Shown here: in pieces, positions 54,913 through 63,970 of the stretch
Layout: every line of letters starts with the position of its first letter
How positions within the stretch are numbered: position 1 is the stretch's first letter
Translations under genes and position numbers: made by a program
Origin: Actinoplanes cyaneus
GTDB taxonomy: Bacteria; Actinomycetota; Actinomycetes; Mycobacteriales; Micromonosporaceae
Assembly (NCBI RefSeq): GCF_016862095.1
Contig: NZ_BOMH01000017.1
Location: 124,001-188,000 of the forward strand
Direction: 5' to 3'
Length of the DNA stretch: 64,000 nucleotides
Notes under the pieces: model-generated
What the model was told of the DNA's origin: nothing
Database searches by the model: none
Seen by the model: only the letters and a program-made list of their open reading frames with translations

Positions 54913-55752
54913 ATGGGATCACTGGGGTGGGCCGCCGGGTTGTCCGTGCTGTCCGCGGCCGCCTACGCGGCGGCGGCCGTGGCGCAGGAGCGTCTCGCCG
55001 GGCACGGCCATCGTGGGTGGTCGCGCTGGGCCGTGGCGTTGCTGCTCACCGGTGCCGGGGTCACGCTGCACGTGGTCGCGCTGAAGTTCGGGACCGTCGC
55101 CGTGGTGCAGGCGCTCGGCACCCTGACGCTGCTGTTCGCGCTGCCCATCCACGTCGTGCGATATCGCAGCCGGGTCACCGCGGCGGCCTGGCGGGACGCT
55201 TCGCTGACCGTGGCCGGGCTGGTGCTGATCCTGTCGCTGTCGGTGGACTCCGGCGATCCGGCGCTGCTGACCGAGCGGTTCGTCCGGGCCCTGTCGTCGA
55301 TCACCGCCGCGGTGGTGGCCCTGTGCGCGGCCGGCGCGTGGCGGTCCGGCCCGCGGATGCGCGCGGTGCTGCTGGCCGGGGCGTCCGGGGTGGCGTTCGG
55401 GATCGCGTCGGTGTTGTCCAAAGCGGTGCTGGCGTCCTTGACCAGCGGCGGCGCGGCGCGGGTGTCGGCGACCGCCGCGGTGCTGGTGATGGTGTTCGCG
55501 GCCGGCGGTTACCTGCTGGGCCAGCTCTCCTACCGGGGCGCGGGGCTGGCGGCGCCGCTGGCCACCGTCAGCGTCGTGAACCCGCTGGTGGCCGCCCTGG
55601 CCGGGGTTGCCGTCCTCGGTGAGGGCGTCCGCTTCGGGACGGTCGGCCTGGTGGCCGCGGCGCTGGCCGCGCTGGTCATGACGGCCGGGGTGATCGGGCT
55701 GGCGCGGCGCAGCGCCGGGCCGGTCGACGAGACGGTCCCCGCCGCGACCTGA
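54913..55752 (+). CDS. DMT/EamA-type membrane transporter
   Basis: A 279-residue protein with nine or ten membrane spans in the drug/metabolite transporter arrangement; two halves each carry a Gly/Ala-rich core, and the second half has PLATVSVVNPLVAALAGVAVLGEGV, the typical EamA conserved segment. ATG 54913 lies just after AGGTAGGGG. Substrate unknown. Confidence 0.85.
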   Translation: MGSLGWAAGLSVLSAAAYAAAAVAQERLAGHGHRGWSRWAVALLLTGAGVTLHVVALKFGTVAVVQALGTLTLLFALPIHVVRYRSRVTAAAWRDASLTVAGLVLILSLSVDSGDPALLTERFVRALSSITAAVVALCAAGAWRSGPRMRAVLLAGASGVAFGIASVLSKAVLASLTSGGAARVSATAAVLVMVFAAGGYLLGQLSYRGAGLAAPLATVSVVNPLVAALAGVAVLGEGVRFGTVGLVAAALAALVMTAGVIGLARRSAGPVDETVPAAT

Positions 55753-55833
55753 CCGGCGTCCGCTTCCGTGCCCGGCGGCCGCTCGCGACACCGGCGGCCC
55801 TTGGCGACGAGCGCCGCCGCGGTGGCGACGACG

Positions 55834-56949
55834 TCACGGGGCGCGGGGCAGCAGCACCGCGACGTCGAGGCCGCCCTCCTCGCGGGCGTCGGCGCGGACC
55901 TCGCCACCGTGGGCGCGGGCGACCGCCCGGACGATGGAGAGGCCCAGGCCGGCGCCCGGAGACACCAGCCGCTCGCTGCGGTACCGGTGGAACGGCTCGA
56001 AGAGGCCCGGGACCTCGTACCGCGGAATGACCGGCCCGGAGTTGGCGACGCGCAACTCGACCCAGCCGTCCGGCCTGGTCAGTGTGGTCACCCTGACCCA
56101 GCCGTTCACCGGGACGTTGTGCCGCACGCCGTTCTCCACCAGGTTCTGCACCAGACGTTCGAGCAGGACCGGGTCGCCGAGGACGGCCGCCTCGAACGGC
56201 TCGGCGACGACCTTGACGGTGTCCGACACCGCCACGTGGTCCACGATGTCGGCCAGGTCCACGTACGACCTCTCCGTCACCTCCCGCTCCGACCGGGCCA
56301 GCAGGAGCAGCCCGTCGATGAGCCGGCTGTGCCGATCGTTGATCGCCAGCAGGGTGCTGCCCAGCTGCCGGACCTCCGGGGAAGCCGTCTCCGGGGTCAG
56401 CGCGACCTCGAGCAGCGTCCGGTTCAAGGTCAGCGGCGTGCGCAGCTCGTGCGAGGCGTTGGCGATGAACCGGCGCTGCCCGTCGAACGACTGGTCCAGC
56501 CGCGCCAGCATCACGTCGAACGTGTCGGCCAGCTGCTTCACCTCGTCGTCCGGTCCCGTCATGCTGATCCGCTCGTGCAGGCCACGATCGGCCGGGGACT
56601 CGGCGATCCGCCGCGCCGTCGCGGTGATCTCGTGCAGCGGCTGGAGCAGGCGCCCGGCGACCAGCCAGCCCAGCGCGATCGTCGCCACGCTCACCACGAC
56701 CAGGGCGATCATGCCCTGGGTGAGCAGGGCGTGCATGGTGTCGGCCCGGGTGTCCTTGATGATCATGTTGACGGCGGGCTGCCCGTCCGGGCCGATCACC
56801 GCCTCGGTCGCGCGCTGCATGCTCCCGGCGGTCACCTGGTCCCGCCCGACCAGCAGGTAGATGGCGCCGAACAGCACCAGCCCGGCCAGGACGAACATGC
56901 CGCCGTAGACCAGGGTCAGACGGCCCCGCACGGTCAGATCGAGATTCAT
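55834..56949 (-). CDS. Sensor histidine kinase
   Basis: A 371-residue two-span kinase. The spans lie near residues 9-32 and 77-101; the exterior loop is short. A HAMP domain follows, then the H box FIANASHELRTPLT, N box LVQNLVENGVRHN, and G boxes NSGPVIP and GAGLGLSIVRAVARAHGG. The ATG overlaps the response regulator stop by four bases. The operon is divergent from a lipoprotein/ABC export operon, which it probably controls. Confidence 0.94.
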   Translation of the reverse strand: MNLDLTVRGRLTLVYGGMFVLAGLVLFGAIYLLVGRDQVTAGSMQRATEAVIGPDGQPAVNMIIKDTRADTMHALLTQGMIALVVVSVATIALGWLVAGRLLQPLHEITATARRIAESPADRGLHERISMTGPDDEVKQLADTFDVMLARLDQSFDGQRRFIANASHELRTPLTLNRTLLEVALTPETASPEVRQLGSTLLAINDRHSRLIDGLLLLARSEREVTERSYVDLADIVDHVAVSDTVKVVAEPFEAAVLGDPVLLERLVQNLVENGVRHNVPVNGWVRVTTLTRPDGWVELRVANSGPVIPRYEVPGLFEPFHRYRSERLVSPGAGLGLSIVRAVARAHGGEVRADAREEGGLDVAVLLPRAP

Positions 56950-57602
56950 CGGATCCGATACCCCACTCCCGGCTCGGTCAGCACCACCGGCGGATCGCCG
57001 AGCTTGCGGCGCAGCTTCAGGATGGTCATCCGCACGGCATGGGTGAACGGGTCGGCGTTCTCGTCCCACGCCTTCTCCAGCAGCGTCTCGGCCGAGACCG
57101 CGGTGCCGTCGGCCCGCAGCAACTCGGCGAGCACGGCGAACTCCTTGCGGGACAGCGGCACGTAACGCCCGTCGCGGTGCACCTCACGCCGGTACGGATC
57201 GAGGCTGATCCCGGCCCGGCGCAGCACCGGCGGCGCGGCCGGCCGGGCCCGCCGCCCGAGCGCCGCGACCCGCGCCGACAACTCCCGGAACGCGAACGGC
57301 TTCGGCAGGTAGTCGTCGGCGCCGAGAGCGAGCCCGGCGACCCGGTCGTCGACGCCGGACGCCGCGGTCAGCATCAGCACCCGGACATCCGCGTTGCGCT
57401 CGGCCAGCACCTGGCACACCTTGTCGCCGTGCACGACCGGCACGTCCCGGTCCAGCACGACCACGTCGTAGTCGTTGACCTCGATGCGTTCCAGTGCGGA
57501 GCCGCCGTCGTAGACGACATCGACAGCGTGCGCCTCGTGCCGCAGGCCCTGCGCCACCGCGTCGGCCAGCAACGGTTCGTCCTCGACCACCAGGATCCGC
57601 AT
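56946..57602 (-). CDS. OmpR/PhoB-type response regulator
   Basis: A 218-residue regulator. Receiver: MRILVVEDEPLLADAV, phosphoacceptor Asp in VVVLDRDVPVV, Lys in DDYLPKPFAFREL. The C-terminal winged helix ends FTHAVRMTILKLRRKLGDPPVVLTEPGVGYRIR-like, typical of the family. Start at ATG 57602 (alternative ATG 57611). Paired with the histidine kinase downstream. Confidence 0.94.
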   Translation of the reverse strand: MRILVVEDEPLLADAVAQGLRHEAHAVDVVYDGGSALERIEVNDYDVVVLDRDVPVVHGDKVCQVLAERNADVRVLMLTAASGVDDRVAGLALGADDYLPKPFAFRELSARVAALGRRARPAAPPVLRRAGISLDPYRREVHRDGRYVPLSRKEFAVLAELLRADGTAVSAETLLEKAWDENADPFTHAVRMTILKLRRKLGDPPVVLTEPGVGYRIR

Positions 57603-57727
57603 GACTCCCATAGTCGCAAGATCGGGTGTCAACTCGGTGTCACCGTTTTCCTTGACGCCCGGGAAACCAGCGCCTCGCTCTACTTCGATGCGTGGCAGCC
57701 GCACGGCTGCCGGCGAAGGAGACGACG

Positions 57728-58291
57728 ATGAGGACCAGAGCGATTCTCGCGGCGGGCCTGATGCTCGCCGCGAGCATGGCGGGCTGCGGCAAACCGGCCC
57801 CGAACGACTCGTCGGTAGCCACCGCCCGGAGCGGGCCGGCGTCGGCGAACCCGTCCGCGTCGGCCGCCGGCACGATCGACCCGGACGCCCCGCTCAAGTT
57901 CTCCCGGTGCATGCGGGAGCAGGGCATGACGTGGTTCCCGGACCCGAGCGACGGGAAGCTGAGCATCAGGGTCCCGGACAGCGTCAAGAAGGAAGACTTC
58001 GACAAGGCGCAGCAGGCCTGCCGGAAGTGGGCGCCGGACGGCGAGAACGCCCCGCCGCCCAGCGCCGAGGACATCGAGAAGACCCGGCAGATGGCCAAGT
58101 GCATGCGGGAGAACGGGGTGCCCAACTTCCCCGACCCGGGCCCCAAGGGCGAGATCGGGATCGACTCGAAGAGCGGCATCGACCCGGACTCCCCGACGTT
58201 CCAGGCCGCCGAGAAGAAGTGCGACAGCAACCGGCCCAAGGGCCCCCGGGACGTCACCAGCGAGGGCGGGACCAAGGGCGGCGGAGCATGA
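57728..58291 (+). CDS. Lipoprotein with duplicated Cys-Met-Arg motif
   Basis: A 187-residue lipoprotein: signal peptide with lipobox SMAGC (Cys20) and a Ser/Ala linker. The exterior region contains two copies of a motif, [17 protein letters not shown] and [18 protein letters not shown], each with one Cys, plus two more Cys (QQACRKW, KKCDSN). The pattern suggests disulphides or metal/heme contact. First gene of the export operon; ribosome site GAAGGAG. Its stop overlaps the adaptor start. Confidence 0.88.
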   Translation: MRTRAILAAGLMLAASMAGCGKPAPNDSSVATARSGPASANPSASAAGTIDPDAPLKFSRCMREQGMTWFPDPSDGKLSIRVPDSVKKEDFDKAQQACRKWAPDGENAPPPSAEDIEKTRQMAKCMRENGVPNFPDPGPKGEIGIDSKSGIDPDSPTFQAAEKKCDSNRPKGPRDVTSEGGTKGGGA

Positions 58292-59346
58292 GCCGCAAGT
58301 GGACGACCGCCGCGGTGGCCGGGGTGCTGGTGGCCGGCGGCGTGACCGCGTACCTGCTGATCGGGGGTCTGCCGGAGGCCGAGAAGCCGGCACAGGCCGG
58401 CGCGGGCAACCTGCCGGCCGCGACCGCCGACGTGACCAGGACGACGCTGGTCGACAAGGAGAGCCACGACGGGACGCTCGGATACGGCGACACGGGCACG
58501 CTCGCCACCCGGCTCAGCGGGACCGTCACCTGGATGCCGGCGACCGGCGCCACCATCAAGCGCGGCAAGCCGCTGTACAAGGTGGACAGCGAACCGGTGA
58601 TCCTGATGTACGGCACCCTGCCCGCCTACCGCGCACTGAGCTCCGGGTCCAAGGGCACCGACGTCAACCAGCTCGAGAAGAACCTGTGGGCGCTGGGCTA
58701 CCGGGGTTTCACCGTCGACAGCACGTTCACCTCGGCCACCGCCGACGCGGTGCAGGAGTGGCAGGAGGACCTCGGCCTCGACGAGACCGGCACGGTCGAC
58801 CTGGGCCGGGTCGTCTTCGAACCCGGCGCGGTCCGGATCGACTCCCGGACGGTCGAGCCCGGCGCGACCGCCCAGCCCGGCACCGAGATGCTGCAGACCA
58901 GCGACATCGGCCGGGTCGCCACCGTCACGCTCGACGTCGCCGATCAGCGGCTGGCCAGAAAGGGCGCGAAGGTCGACGTCACCCTCCCGGACGGCTCGAC
59001 CGTCCCGGCGAAGATCTCCGGCGTCGAGACCACCGTCGAGGAGTCCGACGACCCGAACGGCGAGGACGAGACGAAGATCAGCGTGACGATCGGGTTCACC
59101 CGGGCACCCGCCGGGCTGGACGAGGCCGCGGTCACCGTCCTGTTCGTCGCCTCGCAGCGGGAGAACGTGCTGACCGTCCCGGTCAACGCGCTGCTCGCCC
59201 TCAGCGAGGGCGGTTACGGCCTGCAGGTCGTCGACGGCGCCACCACCGAGGTCGTGGCGGTCGAGACCGGCCTGTTCGCCGACGGGCGCGTCGAGGTCTC
59301 CGGCGGGGACCTCGCCGAGGGTACGAAGGTGGGTGTCCCGGCATGA
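58288..59346 (+). CDS. Periplasmic-adaptor-like protein with peptidoglycan-binding domain
   Basis: A 352-residue protein with an N-terminal anchor (about residues 6-27). Beta-rich biotinyl-lipoyl-like lobes ([23 protein letters not shown]) flank a PG_binding_1 domain ([20 protein letters not shown], then [15 protein letters not shown]). C-terminal beta-barrel regions end [20 protein letters not shown] as in HlyD/RND adaptors. It probably couples the ABC transporter to the cell wall. ATG 58288 overlaps both neighbours. Confidence 0.9.
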   Translation: MSRKWTTAAVAGVLVAGGVTAYLLIGGLPEAEKPAQAGAGNLPAATADVTRTTLVDKESHDGTLGYGDTGTLATRLSGTVTWMPATGATIKRGKPLYKVDSEPVILMYGTLPAYRALSSGSKGTDVNQLEKNLWALGYRGFTVDSTFTSATADAVQEWQEDLGLDETGTVDLGRVVFEPGAVRIDSRTVEPGATAQPGTEMLQTSDIGRVATVTLDVADQRLARKGAKVDVTLPDGSTVPAKISGVETTVEESDDPNGEDETKISVTIGFTRAPAGLDEAAVTVLFVASQRENVLTVPVNALLALSEGGYGLQVVDGATTEVVAVETGLFADGRVEVSGGDLAEGTKVGVPA

Positions 59347-60050
59347 GCTCGGTCGTCGAGCTGAGCGAGCCGATGCCGGCCGCGCCCGCCACCGGCCCGG
59401 TCATCGAGCTGAGCCGGGTGACCAAGAGCTACCCCGGCGGGGTCACCGCGCTGCGCGACGTGGACCTGACCGTGCGATCCGGTGAACTGATCGCGATCGT
59501 CGGGCCGTCCGGCTCCGGCAAGTCCACCATGCTGCACATGATCGGGACGCTGGACCGGCCGACCACGGGCGACGTCCGGATCGACGGGCACGACGTGGCG
59601 GCCCTGTCCGACCGGCAGCTCTCCGCGCTACGCGCCCGCTCGATCGGGTTCGTCTTCCAGCAGTTCCACCTGGCGCCCGGCCGCTCGGCGGTCGCGAACG
59701 TCGCGGACGGGCTGCTCTACTCCGGCGTACCGCGAAAGGCTCGGGAAAAGCTCGCACGGGACGCGTTGATCCGGGTCGGGCTCGGGGATCGCCTCGGACA
59801 TCGCCCGCACCAGCTCTCCGGAGGGGAACGGCAACGCGTCGCGGTGGCCCGGGCCGTCGCCGGCAACCCGGCCGTGCTGCTCGCCGACGAACCCACCGGC
59901 AACCTCGACTCGGTCGCCGGCGCCGGAGTCGTCACCCTGCTGCGGGAACTGAACGCGGCCGGCACCACCGTGCTGGTGATCACCCACGATCACGAGATCG
60001 CCGATTCGCTGCCACGCCAGGTGCCGATGCGGGACGGGCGGGTGGTCTGA
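59343..60050 (+). CDS. ABC transporter ATP-binding protein (MacB/LolD type)
   Basis: A 235-residue ATPase with Walker [11 protein letters not shown]-loop FQQFHLAPG, signature [15 protein letters not shown] and Walker [14 protein letters not shown]. The family exports peptides, antibiotics or lipoproteins. ATG 59343 overlaps the adaptor stop. Confidence 0.96.
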   Translation: MSSVVELSEPMPAAPATGPVIELSRVTKSYPGGVTALRDVDLTVRSGELIAIVGPSGSGKSTMLHMIGTLDRPTTGDVRIDGHDVAALSDRQLSALRARSIGFVFQQFHLAPGRSAVANVADGLLYSGVPRKAREKLARDALIRVGLGDRLGHRPHQLSGGERQRVAVARAVAGNPAVLLADEPTGNLDSVAGAGVVTLLRELNAAGTTVLVITHDHEIADSLPRQVPMRDGRVV

Positions 60051-60051
60051 C

Positions 60052-61245
60052 ATGCCCCGCACCCGCACCCTGCGGCCGGCCCGGCTCAGCGCCACCGACC
60101 TGTTCCGGCTCGGCGGCTCCGGCCTGCGCGCCCGGCCGCTGCGCGCGGTGCTCTCCGCGCTGGGCATCGCGATCGGCATCGCCGCCATGGTCTCCGTGGT
60201 CGGCATCGGCACCTCCAGCCGGGCCGCCCTCGACCGCGCACTCGCCCAGCTCGGCACGAACATGCTGACCGTCGCGCCCGGCAACACCATGTTCGGCGAG
60301 GACGCGACCCTGCCCGACGACGCGCTCCCGATGATCGAACGGATCGGGCCGGTCACCGGCGCGACAGCGGTCGGCACGGTCGCCGGCACCCCGGTCTACC
60401 GCTCCGACCGGATCCCGGCCGGCGAAACCGGCGGACTGTCCCTGCAAGCCGCCCAGCTCGACCTGCTCACCACGGTCGGCGCGACGATCAACCACGGCAC
60501 CTGGCTGAACGCGGCCACGGCGAACTACCCCGCGGTCGTCCTCGGCTCGGCAGCCGCCCGGCGACTCGGCGACGTGCCGTCGGTCTACATCGGCGGCCGC
60601 TGGTACCGGGTGATCGGCGTGCTCGACGCGGTGCCGCTCGCCCCCGAACTCGACGGCGCCGTGCTGATCGGCTGGGAGGCGGCGAAGCAGTACCTGAGCT
60701 TCGACGGGCACGCCACCACGATCTACACGCGCTCGGTCGAATCGCAGGTCGAGAACGTCCGGGCCGTCCTCGCGGCCACCGCCAACCCGGAAAGCCCCGA
60801 CGAGGTGAACGTCTCCAAGCCGTCCGAGGCGCTCACCCCGAAACGGGCGGCGAACTCCACGTACAACGCGCTGCTCCTCGGCCTCGGCGCGGTCGCGCTG
60901 CTGGTCGGCGGCATCGGCGTGGCCAACACCATGGTCATCTCCGTGCTGGAACGCCGAGCTGAGATCGGGCTGCGGCGCTCGCTCGGCGCCACCCGCGGCA
61001 ACATCCGCGTCCAGTTCGTCTCCGAGTCGCTGCTGCTCTCCGCACTCGGCGGGGCCGGCGGGGTGCTCGGCGGATTCTTGGTCACCGGGCTCTACGCGAT
61101 CTCGCGGGACTGGCCGACAGTCGTCCCGGACTGGGTCATCGGCGGCGGCCTCGCCGCGACCGTGGCGATCGGCGTGATCGCCGGCCTTTACCCGGCTATC
61201 CGCGCGGCCCGTCTCGCCCCGACCGAAGCCCTCGCCGCGGCCTGA
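60052..61245 (+). CDS. ABC transporter permease (MacB/FtsX type)
   Basis: A 397-residue protein with one N-terminal span (VLSALGIAIGIAAMVSVVGIG), a large exterior MacB-type domain and three C-terminal spans (NALLLGLGAVALLVGGIGVANTMVISVLERRAEIGLRRSLGATRG is the conserved FtsX core, broken here by the membrane boundary). Forms a mechanotransmission-type exporter with the ATPase. One base after the ATPase stop; ends the operon before a hairpin. Confidence 0.95.
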   Translation: MPRTRTLRPARLSATDLFRLGGSGLRARPLRAVLSALGIAIGIAAMVSVVGIGTSSRAALDRALAQLGTNMLTVAPGNTMFGEDATLPDDALPMIERIGPVTGATAVGTVAGTPVYRSDRIPAGETGGLSLQAAQLDLLTTVGATINHGTWLNAATANYPAVVLGSAAARRLGDVPSVYIGGRWYRVIGVLDAVPLAPELDGAVLIGWEAAKQYLSFDGHATTIYTRSVESQVENVRAVLAATANPESPDEVNVSKPSEALTPKRAANSTYNALLLGLGAVALLVGGIGVANTMVISVLERRAEIGLRRSLGATRGNIRVQFVSESLLLSALGGAGGVLGGFLVTGLYAISRDWPTVVPDWVIGGGLAATVAIGVIAGLYPAIRAARLAPTEALAAA

Positions 61246-61255
61246 GACGTCGTTC

Positions 61256-61283
61256 CTCCTGACCTGCGACCCCAGGTCAGGAG
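61256..61283 (+). terminator. Hairpin after the ABC operon
   Basis: CTCCTGACCTG (61256-61266) pairs perfectly with CAGGTCAGGAG (61273-61283), ten bases after the permease stop. No T-run. Confidence 0.72.
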
Positions 61284-61352
61284 TGCACGGCGCGCGTGGC
61301 GTGATCTGCTCGGAGGGCGTTCAGGTAGCTCTGTGCGGCATGGAAAGCCTGG

Positions 61353-62159
61353 CTAGTCCTTCTTCAGGCTCCAGTCGGCGTCGACCTTACCGTTGGCGTC
61401 GAAAACGGTCGCGTCGTTGTACTGAGCGCTGTTCGGCTTCGGCCACACGCCGTTCGGAAAGCTGGTGGGATCAACGGTGTCACCGTGCATGGTGATCATG
61501 GCTGCGGCTTGAGTGCCCAAGAACCCAGCCAGCGTGGCGGAAGCAGCCCAGAGAGCCGTCGTGCTGAAGCCTGCTTCTTGGAGCACAAGCCCAGCACCCA
61601 CCCACGAGAAGACCACCGAGCCGAGGGCCGCGACAGCGGCCACGGTCGTCGCGATCAGCTTGGCCAGCACGGCAGCGACTGCGATGTAGAAGGCAAGCCC
61701 AGCTCCAGCGCATGTGGCGAGCATGCCAGCAGTGCTACCCGCGATCGAGCCCACACGGGCAGCCGCGCCGGCTTGCGCGCCGGCGGCCGCAAGATAGTTG
61801 TCGCGAGCCTTCCCGCGCCAGTCGGAGTCATCGATGACCAGGTTCTGCGTCGAGAGGTCCGTCGACACGGCGTTAGCCGTTCCACGGAGATCCATCCAGT
61901 GGTAGGCGTCCACGAACATCCAAATCGGGGCAGTCGCGCCTTTCAGCACGTCGAGAATCCAGTTCAGGATCCCGGTGCCGATCTCGACTGTCTTGTCCGC
62001 GATGTAGTTGATCGCCTCAGCGGAGACCGGGTCGATCCACCAGTGGGACGTGGCATTCTTCGCGGCCGGTTTCACCTCCGCGAGTTTCGCCTCCAGCGTC
62101 TTCGTGCCGGCCTCGATCTCCGCGATGACCGCTTCGTACTGCGCCCGGCTGAATTCCAC
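61353..62159 (-). CDS. WXG100/ESX-like large secreted-type protein
   Basis: A 268-residue protein whose first 110 residues are helical with a WW-containing turn (TSHWWIDPVS) and later SDWRGKARDNYLAAA, as in long ESX-type effectors that fuse a WXG-like helical hairpin to other domains. Residues about 150-215 are hydrophobic Ala/Gly-rich helices that could insert in membranes. The C-terminal 45 residues are polar (TVDPTSFPNGVWP...). It has no classical signal peptide. Last gene of the operon. Confidence 0.7.
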   Translation of the reverse strand: MEFSRAQYEAVIAEIEAGTKTLEAKLAEVKPAAKNATSHWWIDPVSAEAINYIADKTVEIGTGILNWILDVLKGATAPIWMFVDAYHWMDLRGTANAVSTDLSTQNLVIDDSDWRGKARDNYLAAAGAQAGAAARVGSIAGSTAGMLATCAGAGLAFYIAVAAVLAKLIATTVAAVAALGSVVFSWVGAGLVLQEAGFSTTALWAASATLAGFLGTQAAAMITMHGDTVDPTSFPNGVWPKPNSAQYNDATVFDANGKVDADWSLKKD

Positions 62160-62171
62160 GACCTCTCCTTG

Positions 62172-62486
62172 TCAGTAAATGCCGCTGATCCGATGCGCGC
62201 CCGCTTGGTCTTCAGCCTCGTAGGTGTTCGCAGCGTTGCGCAGGGTGCTGGCGATTTCCTTCATGGAAGCCGCGCCTTCGGCGCAGCGGGCAGACACGGC
62301 CGAGATGATGTCGTTGTACGGCGTCACGAGCATCTGGAACAGCCCAGCCTCCAAGCGACCGAACTGCATCCCGGCAGCGTCGCCGCTGAGGGTGCTCAGC
62401 CGACCGGCCTGCTCTTCCCACTTGCCCGCCTCTGTGCGGAGCGCGTTGGTCGCGACCGAGACCTCTTCCGGGGTGGGCAGGGTCAT
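62172..62486 (-). CDS. WXG100-like / ESX-associated small protein
   Basis: A 104-residue all-helical protein of the type VII secretion substrate size: EEVSVATNALRTEAGKWEEQAGRLSTLSGDAAG, then VTPYNDIISAVSARCAEGAASMKEIASTLRNAANTYEAED with a C-terminal YxxxD-like YEAED signal. It lacks a clean WxG. ATG 62486 overlaps the upstream stop. Partner of the large protein downstream. Confidence 0.78.
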   Translation of the reverse strand: MTLPTPEEVSVATNALRTEAGKWEEQAGRLSTLSGDAAGMQFGRLEAGLFQMLVTPYNDIISAVSARCAEGAASMKEIASTLRNAANTYEAEDQAGAHRISGIY

Positions 62487-63208
62487 CGAATGTCGCCTCG
62501 TGTCCGGTGCTGCCCGGCAAGGGACGCAAGGGTGGCCAGCCCGTCGCCGAGGTGCGCGTCCAATCCTTGAAGTTGATCCGTCTTCGCTTCCAACTGGCTC
62601 TTCGCCCGCTCGAGCGCGCGGGAGAGAGCGGCGCTGATCACCGTTCCGTCGCAGCGAGAGGCCCATCGTGGCTCGATCTCGCAGCTGGACATCGCACCCG
62701 CGCCGAGCCGCACGATGACGTGGCGCCCGTCGTCCGTTCCCTCGACCGCGCGCGGTACTTCCGTCGTCAGGCGCTGTGCGTCCTGGAGGTCCTTCAAGAC
62801 CCGCTCGCCGTACTCGAAATCGTGGTGCGCCCGACCATCCGTACCAAGCTGGGGAGGTGTCTCATACAACTCCGCGGAACCATGAAGATGTTCAGCGTCG
62901 ACGTCTCGCTGCCGCCCCCACCAGCGGCTGTCGTCAAGACGCCGAGTCCACACCCTCAATGCCTGCCGCAAGGCATCGTTGTGTGACTCGATGACCGCCG
63001 CGCCGAGTTGTTCCGCGTCCAGGCGCTGCTGCCAGCCGTTGCGAACGCGTACCTCGGCCGGCAGCCCGTCCCGGCCGAGAACGACTATCACCCAGCCGGT
63101 CGCGTCGGTTCCTTCGGACCGCTGTGGAGTCTCTTCAGATAGTTCCTTCGCCAGCTTTGCAACACTCTCGGCGTACTCGTGCAAACGCTTGATGGATTCC
63201 GGCTGCAT
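62483..63208 (-). CDS. Protein with two YbaB-like repeats in the ESX-like operon
   Basis: A 241-residue protein. Two related modules are visible: GWVIVVLGRDGLPAEVRVRNGW...LGAAVIESHNDALRQAL and RHVIVRLGAGAMSSCEIEPRW...ISAALSRALERAKSQLEAK. The strand-strand-helix plan recalls the YbaB/EbfC fold, found beside WXG100 genes in actinomycetes, where it may act as a chaperone. ATG 63208 shares a base with the upstream TGA; a GTG lies one codon earlier. Confidence 0.65.
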   Translation of the reverse strand: MQPESIKRLHEYAESVAKLAKELSEETPQRSEGTDATGWVIVVLGRDGLPAEVRVRNGWQQRLDAEQLGAAVIESHNDALRQALRVWTRRLDDSRWWGRQRDVDAEHLHGSAELYETPPQLGTDGRAHHDFEYGERVLKDLQDAQRLTTEVPRAVEGTDDGRHVIVRLGAGAMSSCEIEPRWASRCDGTVISAALSRALERAKSQLEAKTDQLQGLDAHLGDGLATLASLAGQHRTRGDIR

Positions 63209-63627
63209 CACCGATCAGCTCTCTCGACTGATGAAGCTGCTCGAAGGACCGCCCGAGTGAGTACGCAGATCGAGATCGTGGCGTGGAGCAGCAAGATGCC
63301 GAAGGCGACGAACATCGGGCCGCTGAAGAAGAAGTAGAAGGTCATCAGACCGATGAGAACCGCGACAACAGCCAGAAGGACAGCCGTCACACCCCGAAGG
63401 GCAGCTGATGCGCCACGCCAGGCCAGGGTCGCACCGAACGCCGATAGCACAGCAGCGAGCACGGCGACGGCGACGGTTCCCGCTCGGCCGTACGGTGAGG
63501 CATCAGCGACTTCCGGGAGTCCCGATGCGGCGAACGCCAACGTGAGCGGCTCGATTACCGCAGGTACGGCCCACAGCAGGAGGGCGAAGCCGCCCATCGG
63601 CTGCGCCTCGGCCGGACGTCTTGCCAC
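63208..63627 (-). CDS. Four-span membrane protein, first gene of the ESX-like operon
   Basis: A 139-residue protein with four hydrophobic spans (MGGFALLLWAVPAVIEPLTLA, VAVAVLAAVLSAFGATLAW, VTAVLLAVVAVLIGLMTFYF, MFVAFGILLLHATISICVL). GTG 63627 follows GGGAG; ATG 63597 is an alternative. It overlaps the YbaB-like gene, so the four genes form one operon. No function recognised. Confidence 0.75.
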   Translation of the reverse strand: MARRPAEAQPMGGFALLLWAVPAVIEPLTLAFAASGLPEVADASPYGRAGTVAVAVLAAVLSAFGATLAWRGASAALRGVTAVLLAVVAVLIGLMTFYFFFSGPMFVAFGILLLHATISICVLTRAVLRAASSVERADR

Positions 63628-63925
63628 GCTCCCACCCCCGGTCAGAAAGAGACAGAGTGTCTGATCTCAGCCACCCCATGGAACCCGTGTCATGAAACTG
63701 GACCGCGCCTGCGGAGTTGGTCAGCGTCGATGCCATGCCGACCGTAAGAGCAGGCCGCACCGGTATACACCGGCTGAGTCAGGAGGGTTCAGCTGTGGGC
63801 ATTCAGCCAGGGCCGTCAGAGCCGTCGATCTTCGTGAAGAAGTCGCCGCTGTCACAAGATCTGGTACCGGCGGACGGGGCTTCGGCTGTGGGCCGGCCGT
63901 GCGGGTTACTTCAGGTCAAGAGGAG

Positions 63926-63970
63926 TGGCGCGCCCGGCAGGATTCGAACCTGCGACCGACGGAGTAGGAG
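63926..63970 (-). other. 3' half of a tRNA-Arg(CCU): attachment-site remnant
   Basis: Reading leftward, 63970-63964 is a CCU anticodon loop (CTCCTAC), then TCCGT stem strand, variable loop CGGTC, a perfect T arm GCAGG-TTCGAAT-CCTGC, acceptor strand CGGGCGC, discriminator G and CCA at 63928-63926. The bases to the right of 63970 cannot pair as anticodon stem, D arm or 5' acceptor, so this is no whole tRNA. Such 3' fragments mark attR of elements that integrate in tRNA genes. The 298 bases between it and 63627 hold nothing else I can identify. Confidence 0.75.
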
